Shown here: one piece after another, positions 50,134 through 58,702 of the stretch | Layout of the letters: each line of letters opens with the position of its first letter | Numbering within the stretch: position 1 is the stretch's first letter | DNA from: Lactococcus lactis | GTDB lineage: Bacteria > Bacillota > Bacilli > Lactobacillales > Streptococcaceae | Length of the DNA stretch: 64,000 nt | Direction: 5' to 3' | Assembly (NCBI RefSeq): GCF_029023865.1 | Contig: NZ_CP118969.1 | Coordinates: forward strand, 1,984,001-2,048,000 | Position numbers and translations under genes: made by a program | Notes under the pieces: generated by a model | What the model was told of the DNA's origin: nothing | Database searches by the model: none | Seen by the model: only the letters and a program-made list of their open reading frames with translations

Positions 50134-51045
50134 TTAAATTATATTATAATCCCCAGATATTAGTCTAAGAACTATCGAATTATGAAGTATTGCCGTAAAA
50201 GTTCTGAAATTCTCAGAGTTTACTATGATTTCTTTATCCTTAAATTCCACTCGTTGGTTTTCTTGAAGTTTATTAACAGCATTTTTTATTTTTTCTATTT
50301 CAAAATCTGCTTGTCCATCTTTGTATGAAGATAATCTATTTATATTTCTAGCTTTTACCATATCAGTACTATGGATTTTATCATATTCTTGGAATGATAC
50401 TTTATACTCTTCTTTTCCGATTGTTAAATTTCCAGCAAGAAAACTCTTAAGAACTTCTTCTGCTTGCTCTTTCTTAGCATATTTTAATCCAAGCATGTTC
50501 TCAAATCCTAATACATTCATAACGTACAGACGTGAGTTTTCTTTTTCCAGAACTGCAGTAATTTCACAAGGTATATGAACTCCATAATCAATCTCTATTG
50601 TATTATTTTTAGAACCTACTGATAGGTTTAAGAAATTTCTCCCCTTTATTGTAGCTCTTGAGTTTACAGCCAGGAATAAATATTCTTCATCTAATTCAAT
50701 TACGAAAAAACGAACACTTTCTTTATTACTTTTTAAATTTTTAAGTCTACTTTCATCTAATTTCAATACATCAGCTTCTTGTAGCAAATTTTCCTTACCT
50801 AATAATTTAGACACGTTGTACAATAAGTCTTCTTCCCCAATAACCTCTAGATCCAAATAATACTCCGTTTCGTCAATTAAAGAAGTCGAGTCAAATGGTT
50901 CTACAATCTGATAATTCAGTTCAGAATAACTTTCAGATATCTCTGATTCGATAGATTCTGCAACTTTCTTGCTATTCGATAAACTAGCAATATAAGTTTT
51001 CCCATTTTTTTGTCTAATTCCTAATCCAATGTTAATAATTTCCAT
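50134..51045 (-). CDS. KwaB-like (DUF4868) anti-phage protein
   Basis: 303 residues, soluble, mixed alpha/beta, no membrane segment. The middle (SVRFFVIELDEEYLFLAV ... IEIDYGVHIPCEITAVLEKE ... LYVMNVLGFENMLGLK) has the layout I associate with DUF4868/KwaB, the second protein of the Kiwa defence system. ATG overlaps the kwaA stop (TAATG). KwaB is reported to act on phage DNA after the membrane partner senses infection. Assignment rests on motif feel, length (about 315 in known KwaB) and its membrane partner. Confidence 0.6.
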   Translation of the reverse strand: MEIINIGLGIRQKNGKTYIASLSNSKKVAESIESEISESYSELNYQIVEPFDSTSLIDETEYYLDLEVIGEEDLLYNVSKLLGKENLLQEADVLKLDESRLKNLKSNKESVRFFVIELDEEYLFLAVNSRATIKGRNFLNLSVGSKNNTIEIDYGVHIPCEITAVLEKENSRLYVMNVLGFENMLGLKYAKKEQAEEVLKSFLAGNLTIGKEEYKVSFQEYDKIHSTDMVKARNINRLSSYKDGQADFEIEKIKNAVNKLQENQRVEFKDKEIIVNSENFRTFTAILHNSIVLRLISGDYNII

Positions 51046-51584
51046 TATTCTTTCTTCCTAACGTATGTATTACAAGTATTTGAATCGCCCAATCTAGTAA
51101 TTGAAATAGTAGTTTCATCTATTTCCACTAGTTTTTTTCTAGAACTAAAAATATACTTTCCATCTTCCATTTCAAAAATATTTAAACCCATAAATATTAG
51201 TAATACATTTGGCAAGATTGAACTACTTTTTATCATGAGTATAAACAAACAAAGTTGCAAAACAATAAAAATTATTAAATTCATGATGAAGTTATCTGCA
51301 CCTCCTATTACCGAAGGAAGAATAACTCCTAAAAGGAATGAGGGGATTTCACCATTTTTTGTCTCGATTTTAGTCACTTCATATTTGGGTGTTTTAACTC
51401 CCTCATCTGCACTCTTTTCAATCATAATCTTCAAAGGAATCGTGCACAAAGATATTATAAGGAACAAACCTATAGAACCTAACACACCTAATTTTACCTG
51501 AGTAAAAATAAAAAGGAAATAAGCAGGAGACATCGCTGTCAAAAAATAAAGAATTTTGAAAAGCCAACTTGTACCATCGAACAT
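51045..51584 (-). CDS. KwaA-like membrane protein
   Basis: 179 residues with four hydrophobic segments (about 10-27, 29-50, 80-95, 100-135) and a soluble C-terminus. PKYEVTKIETKNGEIPSFLL then a membrane pair then IFEMEDGKYIFSSRKK is the usual order in KwaA. SD AAGGAGG and a promoter (TTACTT, 17, TATAAT at 51619-51647). It would be the membrane sensor of the pair. Confidence 0.6.
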   Translation of the reverse strand: MFDGTSWLFKILYFLTAMSPAYFLFIFTQVKLGVLGSIGLFLIISLCTIPLKIMIEKSADEGVKTPKYEVTKIETKNGEIPSFLLGVILPSVIGGADNFIMNLIIFIVLQLCLFILMIKSSSILPNVLLIFMGLNIFEMEDGKYIFSSRKKLVEIDETTISITRLGDSNTCNTYVRKKE

Positions 51585-51618
51585 ATCGGATACCTCCTTA
51601 TATTCTACACATAACTAT

Positions 51619-51647
51619 ATTATAACAAAAAACTTGTTTATAAGTAA
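51619..51647 (-). promoter_or_regulatory. Promoter of the Kiwa-like operon
   Basis: TTACTT, 17 bases, TATAAT on the minus strand; a terminator lies upstream, so the cassette is transcribed alone. Confidence 0.6.
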
Positions 51648-51694
51648 CACTACAGTTTATTCGCATTCAATCGTCGTTGCAATTACCATAAAAA

Positions 51695-51720
51695 ACAAAA
51701 AACGCCCGCCGAAGCGGGGT
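51695..51720 (-). terminator. Terminator of the small membrane protein gene
   Basis: CCCCGC TTCG GCGGGCG and Ts; separates it from the Kiwa-like operon. Confidence 0.8.
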
Positions 51721-51899
51721 TATGTTTTAGTTTGCTTTTGAATAAAGTGTCTAATTAAAATAGAAGCTTCGAATAGTGTAGATAATATAAAAGAAATTCC
51801 CCCTATCAAAAGAATTTGATCAGACTGCTCAAATTCGCCGAAAGCTAAAACCTCAATACTTAGTATAATAACAACAAGCCAAGTTCCTTCAAATTTCAT
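51720..51899 (-). CDS. Small membrane protein
   Basis: 59 residues from ATG 51899, with two hydrophobic segments and a basic tail (IRHFIQKQTKT). The reading frame stays open to 51941 but ATG 51899 is nearer a purine-rich GGTGGTAG. Function unknown; possibly a small accessory or toxin-like membrane peptide next to the defence cassette. Confidence 0.55.
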   Translation of the reverse strand: MKFEGTWLVVIILSIEVLAFGEFEQSDQILLIGGISFILSTLFEASILIRHFIQKQTKT

Positions 51900-51952
51900 A
51901 TTACTACCACCATTTTTTAGTTTTATTAAAAAGTATACCATATTCTGAAAAA

Positions 51953-51978
51953 TAAAAAAATTCCTGACCGAAGTCAGA
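51953..51978 (-). terminator. Terminator with UUCG tetraloop
   Basis: CTGAC TTCG GTCAG GAATTTTTTT on the minus strand, with no protein gene directly upstream, so it probably ends a non-coding RNA. Confidence 0.75.
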
Positions 51979-52130
51979 GATTATTTTCTTAATTTCTAAG
52001 AATCACAACATGTAAATTTTGGATATTGTTCACAACCTACGTGATGTCGGTATAGCTTTCTGCCATAAGTGGCGAGACCGAAAATTTCGTTGTTGCATAC
52101 ATAAAAATTGGTAATTGATATTCCTTATCC
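51955..52130 (-). ncRNA. Candidate structured non-coding RNA
   Basis: The minus strand contains a GC-rich island in AT-rich DNA: GGTCTCGCCACTTATGGCAG with the hairpin GCCA-CTTA-TGGC, a GTTGTGA direct repeat, then a strong terminator. No open frame with an SD. The 5' end and promoter are not clear. Confidence 0.35.
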
Positions 52131-52242
52131 CTTGAACTTACTTTCTATTTCCTAATATAAAAATCATCATCTACTAATAGATACTAGTATTTAAAATAGT
52201 TTTAAGGTAAAATAATAGTAAAATATTTAGCGAGGTAAACTT

Positions 52243-52629
52243 ATGGATACGCAGGATTTGATAACACGTTCTGAAAATCAAATTGACAATTTCAAAAAAA
52301 ATAATGAAATTATTTTAAAAGATAATATCAATCAAGAAATTCTTAAAACTAAAAATTCTTTTTCAAAAGAAATTTGGGACGAAGAATTATCTTTAGAAGT
52401 CGAAAAAGAAGTTGAAAAGAAATTAACTGCACTTAATAATAGCATTGATCTAAATCCTACTTCGATTTATTTTACACTCAAAGCTGAGACTGCTCTCAAT
52501 CCTGATATTTCAGAAGAAGAACTAAAGTTAGCTGCTTATAATTTTTTATCTTCAAAAACCAAAAATAAATTTATGAAAAAAATTTTGAAAGAAAAAATAA
52601 GCAAACTTACAAAAGGAGGGAATAAATGA
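52243..52629 (+). CDS. Hypothetical helical protein
   Basis: 128 residues, highly charged and helical, no membrane segment. SD GCGAGGT before ATG. It overlaps the next small gene by ATGA, so they are coupled. Only plus-strand genes in this part of the element besides the lysogeny module; cargo or toxin-antitoxin-like pair is possible, without motif support. Confidence 0.65.
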   Translation: MDTQDLITRSENQIDNFKKNNEIILKDNINQEILKTKNSFSKEIWDEELSLEVEKEVEKKLTALNNSIDLNPTSIYFTLKAETALNPDISEEELKLAAYNFLSSKTKNKFMKKILKEKISKLTKGGNK

Positions 52630-52799
52630 ATATTCAAACCTTAGGAGTAAAAATTGGGAAAAAAATTATTCAAATTATTTCTCAACAGATTATAAATTAT
52701 ACTACAAGTGAGCAGTTTCAAAAACGAGTTAGTGAAATGTTGGATGGGGTAGTTGATAAGATTGTAAAAGCAGTACTATCAGAGAATAAAAGCAGTTAA
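52626..52799 (+). CDS. Small helical protein, coupled to the upstream gene
   Basis: 57 residues (MNIQTLGVKIGKK ... SENKSS), amphipathic helix-rich; ATG overlaps the TGA of the preceding gene, whose end supplies the SD AAAGGAGG. Followed at once by a terminator. Unknown family. Confidence 0.6.
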   Translation: MNIQTLGVKIGKKIIQIISQQIINYTTSEQFQKRVSEMLDGVVDKIVKAVLSENKSS

Positions 52800-52830
52800 A
52801 AGTATCCGTAATGGATACTTTTATTTTTAA
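52797..52830 (+). terminator. Terminator of the two-gene unit
   Basis: AAAAGTATCC GTAAT GGATACTTTT ATTTTT. Confidence 0.85.
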
Positions 52831-52934
52831 TTCTCCTCAACTATCAGAAATTTATTAAAGTTCATATCATCCATGAGGGAGTATTTGGAAGTGCGGACTA
52901 TATCTCAATGGGTTTAAGTCACTGAGTTTTATTT

Positions 52935-53282
52935 TTAATCTTTATTTCTATAAACTACCTCTAATAAATAGCCATCTAAATCTAAGATGTAACATGAATA
53001 ATAGTTATCATTCTGATTCTTAGGTTCTCCAATACTTTTACCACCAATGTTTAGAGCTAATTGATAGAAATCATCAACTTGTTTTTTATCTTGAGCTGAA
53101 AAAGCAAAATGAAATCTTTTCGGAATGCCTTGGTCAATCCAAATATAATCTTTTTTATCATAGAATTTCACACCGTTAACATCACTACTAAAACCATTAA
53201 TTCCTAATGCTGATAAAAGCGGTCTGTAGAATTCCTTTGATCGATTCAAATCTTTTACTGTAATATCAATATGATCTAGCAT
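52935..53282 (-). CDS. VOC/glyoxalase superfamily protein
   Basis: 115 residues from ATG 53282 (SD GGAGAG); the frame extends to 53300 without a better start. MLDHIDITVKDLNRSKEFY, RFHFAF and LEVV with the metal-binding His and Glu positions of the vicinal oxygen chelate fold. Small VOC proteins include glyoxalase I, bleomycin-resistance and fosfomycin-resistance proteins; substrate unknown. Probably cargo of the element. Confidence 0.82.
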   Translation of the reverse strand: MLDHIDITVKDLNRSKEFYRPLLSALGINGFSSDVNGVKFYDKKDYIWIDQGIPKRFHFAFSAQDKKQVDDFYQLALNIGGKSIGEPKNQNDNYYSCYILDLDGYLLEVVYRNKD

Positions 53283-53365
53283 AACGATCTCTCCTAACAT
53301 TCATAAAAATAGTAAAGTCATTATATCATAACCCACTCAACTCCACTTGAGAGAGTACAAATAGT

Positions 53366-53399
53366 AAAACCGCCAAGAGTTGTCTCAGCGGTTTTTTTA
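53366..53399. terminator. Terminator after the 240-residue element gene
   Basis: AAACCGCTGAGA / TCTTGGCGGTTT stem; T runs on both strands. Confidence 0.75.
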
Positions 53400-53438
53400 T
53401 TTAAAAAGTACACTCCTATTATATCATTTTTCTTTCGT

Positions 53439-54158
53439 CTATTCTCCATATTCTTTACGAAGCCATGCTCTATATTTAGTTTCTTCTAGAATGATAAGAC
53501 CACCCCCATCATCATGATAAGCTCCCGTCTCTTCAATTTCCTTTTGACGATATTCTTCACGATACTGATTCATCTCATCGTAATATTTTTGCACTTCTCG
53601 CATCGTGATGAGTCTCGGATCAAAATCTTTGTGAATAACACGGAGAATACCTTTTAGTCTTTCAGATACATGCCGCTCTCCATGAGCTTCTTTATAAGAT
53701 TGTAAGGGTAAAAGTTCTAAATCATATTCTTTCAATTTATTTTCTAAGTTGCTACTAAGTTCACGTTCTGAACTTCTGTATTCGCTAGTCTCTTTTTCAG
53801 CAGCGTTCATGAGAGGAATAATTTTAGAATTGAGGTCATTTAAAAGCTTATCAATCTTTTTATTACTTGAGCTTTCCCATGTCTTACTATCTTCATCATG
53901 AGCTTTTTTCAACTGAGGCAATACCTCTAAATCAAGAACGGCTTGTTTTTTATCTCGTTCTAGCTCCTCGAGTGAACTATCAATTTCCTCAATTTCATAT
54001 CTTGCTTCACGTTTTTTGGCTGCACTTGAAAAAGGAATCTTGCTATCAATTTTCTTCTGAAGCGTTTCTCGTCTTTTGACCAGCTTCGCCTTTTCATCGT
54101 TAAATTTCTTTTCTGTCTCTAGAATTAATTGATAAATTTTTTGTGTGTTTTCTAACAT
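53439..54158 (-). CDS. Coiled-coil phage/satellite protein, unknown
   Basis: 239 residues from ATG 54158, chosen because GAGGAG lies eight bases upstream; the ATG at 54173 contains that SD. Long charged helices with heptads (about 1-150), C-terminal EETKYRAWLRKEYGE. Similar proteins end the gene set of small lactococcal prophages, to my recollection. Possible scaffold or packaging-interference role; not established. Confidence 0.65.
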   Translation of the reverse strand: MLENTQKIYQLILETEKKFNDEKAKLVKRRETLQKKIDSKIPFSSAAKKREARYEIEEIDSSLEELERDKKQAVLDLEVLPQLKKAHDEDSKTWESSSNKKIDKLLNDLNSKIIPLMNAAEKETSEYRSSERELSSNLENKLKEYDLELLPLQSYKEAHGERHVSERLKGILRVIHKDFDPRLITMREVQKYYDEMNQYREEYRQKEIEETGAYHDDGGGLIILEETKYRAWLRKEYGE

Positions 54159-54530
54159 TTTAGTTCTCCTCATTTTTAAATAATTGTTCTCAGTTCGTTA
54201 ACATTTAGCTGTTTTTTAACAGTTATTTTAACAATATTGACCATTTTAGGGCGGTTTTTCCCTTATATTTTTTAGAATTACAAAATCTCCTCAATCGTTA
54301 TTTTTATTGACTTTGGAGTGTTTTCAACGTTTTCAGCGCATTTTTCAACAAAAACACTATAAATAGCTTAACAGAGCCGTTTATTTGTATTTTTGTTTTC
54401 AGTTAACACCCCCCCCTATCAAAAAAATAGCTTTATTTTTGGTTAAAAGACCCCAACCGGTCTGTGGTAAATTTGGAAATAGACCCAATTATTTTAGACC
54501 CGGGGGTATATTTGACAGAAAAGATAAGAT
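54159..54530. other. Gene-free 370-bp region, candidate packaging or late-control site
   Basis: AT-rich with sharp GC islands: a run of nine Cs at about 54409, GACCCCAACCGGTC (54450), GACCCAATT and GACCCGGGGGT (about 54497-54507), and AACAGTT/TAACA repeats near 54195-54230. It follows the sigma-like late regulator, where cos-type phages of this group keep cos. No convincing gene on either strand. Confidence 0.35.
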
Positions 54531-54881
54531 TTATTCTGTTTCTTCGTTTTCTAGTTCGGAATCTTTAAACATTAAGAGTAAGTGTCCATCGTCGTACTGT
54601 TCAATGAACGCTTGTACGGCTCGTATAAGGAGCTGACCAACCACTCGCTCCGTTAGCCCTCTACTCTTAGCAATAGAAACAATCCCCTCACGTTTAAAGT
54701 AGTAGCACTCAAAGATACTTCGTTGTGCTTTATCTTCAATCCTATTAAGAGCTGACATAATCAGATTGGATTGATAAGGCTGTGGCTTATGTCTCATGAT
54801 GATAGCTAAGATGTCCCTGAGCTTTAACCATTGCTCATGACTTAATCCCAAGTAGTTCGCCTTTGGTTTCTTGATATACAT
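54531..54881 (-). CDS. Sigma-70 region 4-like late transcription regulator (ArpU type)
   Basis: 116 residues; a C-terminal helix-turn-helix (EGIVSIAKSRGLTERVVGQLL) resembles the sigma region-4 regulators that switch on late phage genes. SD GGAGG. A promoter-like TTGTCA, 17, TATCTA lies just upstream on the same strand. In satellites this gene can hijack or mimic helper late control. Confidence 0.65.
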   Translation of the reverse strand: MYIKKPKANYLGLSHEQWLKLRDILAIIMRHKPQPYQSNLIMSALNRIEDKAQRSIFECYYFKREGIVSIAKSRGLTERVVGQLLIRAVQAFIEQYDDGHLLLMFKDSELENEETE

Positions 54882-54920
54882 TGCTTCCTCCGTGATATAA
54901 TAGATATATCGAAAGGAGTA

Positions 54921-55241
54921 CTATGACAACCCTAGGTTTCTAATTATCTTATCTAAATCTTTTGCAATGTCTTTCTGGATATATTCCTCACGTTCAACTG
55001 TATTGCAATGCTTAGCTTCTAGATGTAATTGAGCAGCATGATTTAATGTCTGTTTGATACTCACCCAATCAGGCTTTGACAAGCGGTTATGCCTGACTGG
55101 AATCCCTCCCCCAAACAGAGCGTTGAATCCGTGGCGCTTTGTGTGATTAGATTGATTAATTGTCTTATCTATTTTATCTAGCTTCTTTTGATTCTCTAAT
55201 CTCAATCGCTGAATGTTAGAATGTGGTTTAAAATTTAACAT
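54921..55241 (-). CDS. Phage/satellite hypothetical protein
   Basis: 106 residues, basic, helical (NIQRLRLENQKKLDKIDK ... KDIAKDLDKIIRNLGLS), with RHGFNALFGGGIPVRH in the middle. No recognised domain. Part of the minus-strand series after the replication genes. Confidence 0.6.
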   Translation of the reverse strand: MLNFKPHSNIQRLRLENQKKLDKIDKTINQSNHTKRHGFNALFGGGIPVRHNRLSKPDWVSIKQTLNHAAQLHLEAKHCNTVEREEYIQKDIAKDLDKIIRNLGLS

Positions 55242-55282
55242 TTTATCCTCCCTATGGCTGTTTTATTGACAGCCTTTTTTAT

Positions 55283-55867
55283 TTAATCTAATTCCTCATC
55301 ATTATCAAAAGTAATGACTTCAATCCCTTTAATTTCAATCACACGAGATTTTATCCCTTGCGTTTCCTCTAAGAATTGAGAAAACAAATCTTTGCCTTTT
55401 TCTAAGCGATTAATATGACTCATGGCTCCCATGAAATCTACAGTGAACTCTACTAAATCATCGTTGTCATAATCCCAAAGAAATTCAAAAGCTTTATCAT
55501 CCACTGCATTGATGGGCTGATTCAGGTCATAAGCTGCTAAAGATTTTTGTACACTAAAGTAATCTTTTGTCTCGTATTTATGGCCATCATATCTTTTGTA
55601 AATCGGGAAGGTTTCAATGATTTCTTTAGGCGTGAGCATCCCAATGACTGACAAAGCCATTTCATAAAGTTGGAAATTATCCCAAACCGCTTTGATATAA
55701 TCTGCTTCACTTTCCGCATTGATTTTCTTGTTTCGTACATTCAAGCCTTTTACAAGGGCTAATGCTCCACGTTTTAAGTCTAGCCGAGTCAGATTCTTTT
55801 TTCTATTTAACTCTGCGATTGTTTGAGTCATGATTCTTGACCATGTCTTGGGGTAACTGTTATTCAT
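55283..55867 (-). CDS. Phage/satellite hypothetical protein
   Basis: 194 residues from ATG 55867 (AGGAGAA upstream); the frame continues to 55903 but without an SD. Acidic C-terminus (FDNDEELD). No recognised motif. Lies immediately downstream of the iteron region. Confidence 0.6.
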   Translation of the reverse strand: MNNSYPKTWSRIMTQTIAELNRKKNLTRLDLKRGALALVKGLNVRNKKINAESEADYIKAVWDNFQLYEMALSVIGMLTPKEIIETFPIYKRYDGHKYETKDYFSVQKSLAAYDLNQPINAVDDKAFEFLWDYDNDDLVEFTVDFMGAMSHINRLEKGKDLFSQFLEETQGIKSRVIEIKGIEVITFDNDEELD

Positions 55868-55885
55868 GTTTTTTCTCCTATTTTT

Positions 55886-56175
55886 AGGGGCATTTGATTC
55901 CACGGGGGCATTTAGTAATGCCCCTCGGAAAACTCAATAGCACCAACGCTTGACAAGTTTTGAAAGCGATATTTTCATTAGTGGCATTTACTTTGAAAAC
56001 TTTACTATGTGTCCGTGATAAGCAAGCCCTTTTTATAATTAACACTAACTATTATTTTACTAAGATATAAATGCCCTAATGCCCCTTAGTATATCTAACA
56101 CCTTATATATCAATGGTTTAAACTAGGGGCATTTGTTAGGGGCATTTAACTTTTAGGGGCTTTTAAAATGCCCCT
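55886..56175. repeat. Iterons AGGGGCATTT in both orientations, candidate replication origin
   Basis: About ten copies: AGGGGCATTT-like at 55886, 55905, 55981 (degenerate), 56125, 56138, 56155; reverse AATGCCCCT at 55917, 56069 (degenerate), 56078 and 56166. An AT-rich stretch (about 56033-56070) lies between the two clusters. It sits directly after the helicase gene, whose stop overlaps the last copy, as in satellite origins. Confidence 0.65.
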
Positions 56176-57616
56176 ATTTTCTTTTATAGCCTCTTGTTCC
56201 CATTCTTTTTGCTTTTTGCCAACCATTTTTATTATTCATTGAATTTTTGAATTTGGCTACTACTTTTGAACTTCCTTTCCCTGTCTCAATCCCCATCGCT
56301 TCCCAATAGAAATATGTAGCCGTCACAAACTCTCTTGGTTTGATTTCTCCTCTAAACTCATGTTTAGGAGTCTCTCCGGATTGAAGAATAAAACCAATAT
56401 AGGCTCTCCGCTCATGCATTCTTGTATTATTCCCTTGCACTTTATAAAAATCTGTAGGAATTGGAATTTCAAGGTACTGTTCAAGTAATTCTTCTTGTTC
56501 ATCAAAATATTCATAATCTGACCGTTCCAAATTGAGTTGCTTTTCTTCTTCCTCTGAGAGTTTAAAGCTGAACCCTTCCTTGTAGTAGTGAACCATCTCA
56601 CCCCAAACTTGGCGGACGGTGGCATCATCTAAATCAGAAACAGGATGATATTTTTGTAACTCTTTTGAACAATGAATGGGAAGAAATCGCCTTGCCCCTG
56701 TTCTATCTTTTTGATATTCTTCATGGTTAGTTGTTCGAGCAATGACAAAGTTTTTGGCATAATTTTCTACCTTTGTGCCATAGGGCGCCCTGAAAGAAAG
56801 CACGGTTTGAGTGATAAACTTCTTTAAATCCGCAAAGGGTATTTTGTTACTGATTGCCATTTCATCATCATTCACAATCAAAGCACGTAACATCATAACT
56901 AATTGGTCTTTATCATCAAAGTTTTTCATTGAATCTGTGTACCACCCTTGCCCCATTTTAGTAAGAAAGGTCGTCTTCCCAGAGCCTTGTCCTCCTACCA
57001 AATCCAAAACAAAGTCAAACTTATCATAAGGATGATAAACCTTACTGACAGCCCCAACAAAAAACAGTTTGGTCATTCGTTCGGTTAAATCACTTTCTTT
57101 CGCCCCCAAATAATCAGGAAACAGACTTCTTGCACGTTTGACCTTATCCCAATTTTTGTAACAGTCTTCCATGAAATCTTGAACAGGATTGTATTTATTT
57201 TCGTAAGCAATTTTATTAATCACATTGACTAAAAGCCGACTATCAAATAAAACATCATACTTTTCTTCAAAATGTTCAAGAATAGCCGTAATATAAACCT
57301 CTTTTAAGCCATCATTCTCAATCTCTACTCCTCTCAACTTGAAAGGGGTTCTGATTTCTATTTCTTGTGTAAAAGAATTAAAAACAAATTGATTTTTTAA
57401 AATATTGTCATTTTCTATGGCGATTCGTATGTTTTTTAAAGAATTTACTTTGGGTTTACCATACTGATTGACGGCGAAATTTTCAGCTTCAAATTTAACT
57501 TTAACGATTTTATCGCTCTGAGGTGATTTTTGTTCTGACTTCTTACTCTCTGCTTTTGCTTTTTCTTCCTCGTAGCTGTTAATCATCGTTTGAAAATCAT
57601 CATCTACATTAGTCAC
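56174..57616 (-). CDS. VapE/VirE-family replicative helicase
   Basis: 480 residues. Walker A GGQGSGKTT (208-216), Walker B-like VNDDEMA, and the family motif RTTNHEEYQKDRTGARRFLP. This superfamily-3-like ATPase (virulence-associated protein E) replaces DnaB/DnaC functions in satellites and small prophages. GTG start overlaps the upstream gene's stop. It would act at the iteron region that follows. Confidence 0.85.
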   Translation of the reverse strand: MTNVDDDFQTMINSYEEEKAKAESKKSEQKSPQSDKIVKVKFEAENFAVNQYGKPKVNSLKNIRIAIENDNILKNQFVFNSFTQEIEIRTPFKLRGVEIENDGLKEVYITAILEHFEEKYDVLFDSRLLVNVINKIAYENKYNPVQDFMEDCYKNWDKVKRARSLFPDYLGAKESDLTERMTKLFFVGAVSKVYHPYDKFDFVLDLVGGQGSGKTTFLTKMGQGWYTDSMKNFDDKDQLVMMLRALIVNDDEMAISNKIPFADLKKFITQTVLSFRAPYGTKVENYAKNFVIARTTNHEEYQKDRTGARRFLPIHCSKELQKYHPVSDLDDATVRQVWGEMVHYYKEGFSFKLSEEEEKQLNLERSDYEYFDEQEELLEQYLEIPIPTDFYKVQGNNTRMHERRAYIGFILQSGETPKHEFRGEIKPREFVTATYFYWEAMGIETGKGSSKVVAKFKNSMNNKNGWQKAKRMGTRGYKRK

Positions 57617-58187
57617 TCAACACCTCTCTTTCTTTTTCATCAAAATATTCATCCGCAAGACCTATAAAATCAGCCAGTAAGGCTTTTTTCTGAGTTCCCT
57701 CACAAGTCGCTTCAATTTCTGAAACGGCCCACATCATGAGATATTTATAGTTATAGCCGTGTTTTTTGCCTAAAATAATGAATTTCATCATGTTCTTACT
57801 ATTTAAAAAGCCCTGATGCATCACAATTTCATCTTTAAATTTCTCAAATGTATTTTGTCGATAAACGGTAGCGACTTTTTCAAATTGATCACGCTGCAGC
57901 TTATTAAGAAACTTCATAAATTTATTGGATGGATGCGCTGGATGTTTATAATGCACTTTTTGGTAGCCTTGTTCTTGATATTTAGAGGTTAGAAAGTTAA
58001 AAATCTCCCAATGTTGGCTCACGCTGATATCAAGCACTGAATCAAAATGACCACTAAAGCTCATATTATTAGGGACAAGATAAACATATTGATAGAAATC
58101 TTCTTTCTCCAAAATGAGTGTCTCTCCTGCCCCTTTCATCAATTTTTTAGCTACTATTTTATTTAGGCGAATTGTTAATAGTTCCAT
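57609..58187 (-). CDS. Replication-module protein, unknown
   Basis: 192 residues from ATG 58187; the open frame to 58202 begins TTG. GGGGAG stands very close (2 bases) to the ATG, so coupling to the preceding gene is likely. Acidic C-terminus, no recognised motif. In satellites this position often holds a primase or origin-binding protein; not demonstrable here. Confidence 0.6.
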   Translation of the reverse strand: MELLTIRLNKIVAKKLMKGAGETLILEKEDFYQYVYLVPNNMSFSGHFDSVLDISVSQHWEIFNFLTSKYQEQGYQKVHYKHPAHPSNKFMKFLNKLQRDQFEKVATVYRQNTFEKFKDEIVMHQGFLNSKNMMKFIILGKKHGYNYKYLMMWAVSEIEATCEGTQKKALLADFIGLADEYFDEKEREVLSD

Positions 58188-58194
58188 ATCTCCC

Positions 58195-58521
58195 CTAATC
58201 AATCATTTCATCTAACCAGTCAAGTGAGGCACTCCGAACGCCCATGACTGCTTTTAGAGTGCTATAAGCCATATTTTCTTTTTTCGTAATGCCTTTGGTG
58301 CGCTCCTCTTCATTAGTAGGGGAAAAATAGCCAATGTTATCAATCGAGCCAATGGCGCAACCCTTGCCTTGCAAAAATTCAATTCTTGATTGCAACGTCC
58401 GTAAATCTACATTTAGAGATTGAGCCAACATTTTACCGTTAATTGCTTTATCAATCCCTTTATGGTCTGCCAGTATTTTAATAATGTTTTGATCTATTTT
58501 CTGTAAATCAGTTATCTTCAT
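58195..58521 (-). CDS. Winged-helix DNA-binding protein, replication module
   Basis: 108 residues; GKMLAQSLNVDLRTLQSRIEFL is a helix-turn-helix. May bind the origin or regulate the early operon. Overlaps the upstream gene by 14 bases. Confidence 0.65.
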   Translation of the reverse strand: MKITDLQKIDQNIIKILADHKGIDKAINGKMLAQSLNVDLRTLQSRIEFLQGKGCAIGSIDNIGYFSPTNEEERTKGITKKENMAYSTLKAVMGVRSASLDWLDEMID

Positions 58522-58702
58522 TGAGATACCCCCAAATTCTAGTGATGGTTTCTAAGAATTGCTCATAACTTGCTCTCTGTCTAGCTTCGCCAATCAAGGC
58601 AAACATTAAGATAGTCATAGCTTCGTTGCTTGTATCACTGATAAGATACTCTAAATTGTCCTTATTGCCTTCATTTTCAAGGACATCAATCGTAATTTTC
58701 AT
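58508..58702 (-). CDS. Small satellite protein
   Basis: 64 residues, acidic N-terminal half, unknown. Overlaps its neighbours (ATGA at 58699). Confidence 0.6.
   Translation of the reverse strand: MKITIDVLENEGNKDNLEYLISDTSNEAMTILMFALIGEARQRASYEQFLETITRIWGYLNEDN

Noticed and set aside
54890-54935. Plus-strand hexapeptide MTTLGF with a good SD and TATAAT
   Set aside because: Spacer to the -35 is 19 bases and the same bases form the opposing promoter and SD of the late-regulator gene.
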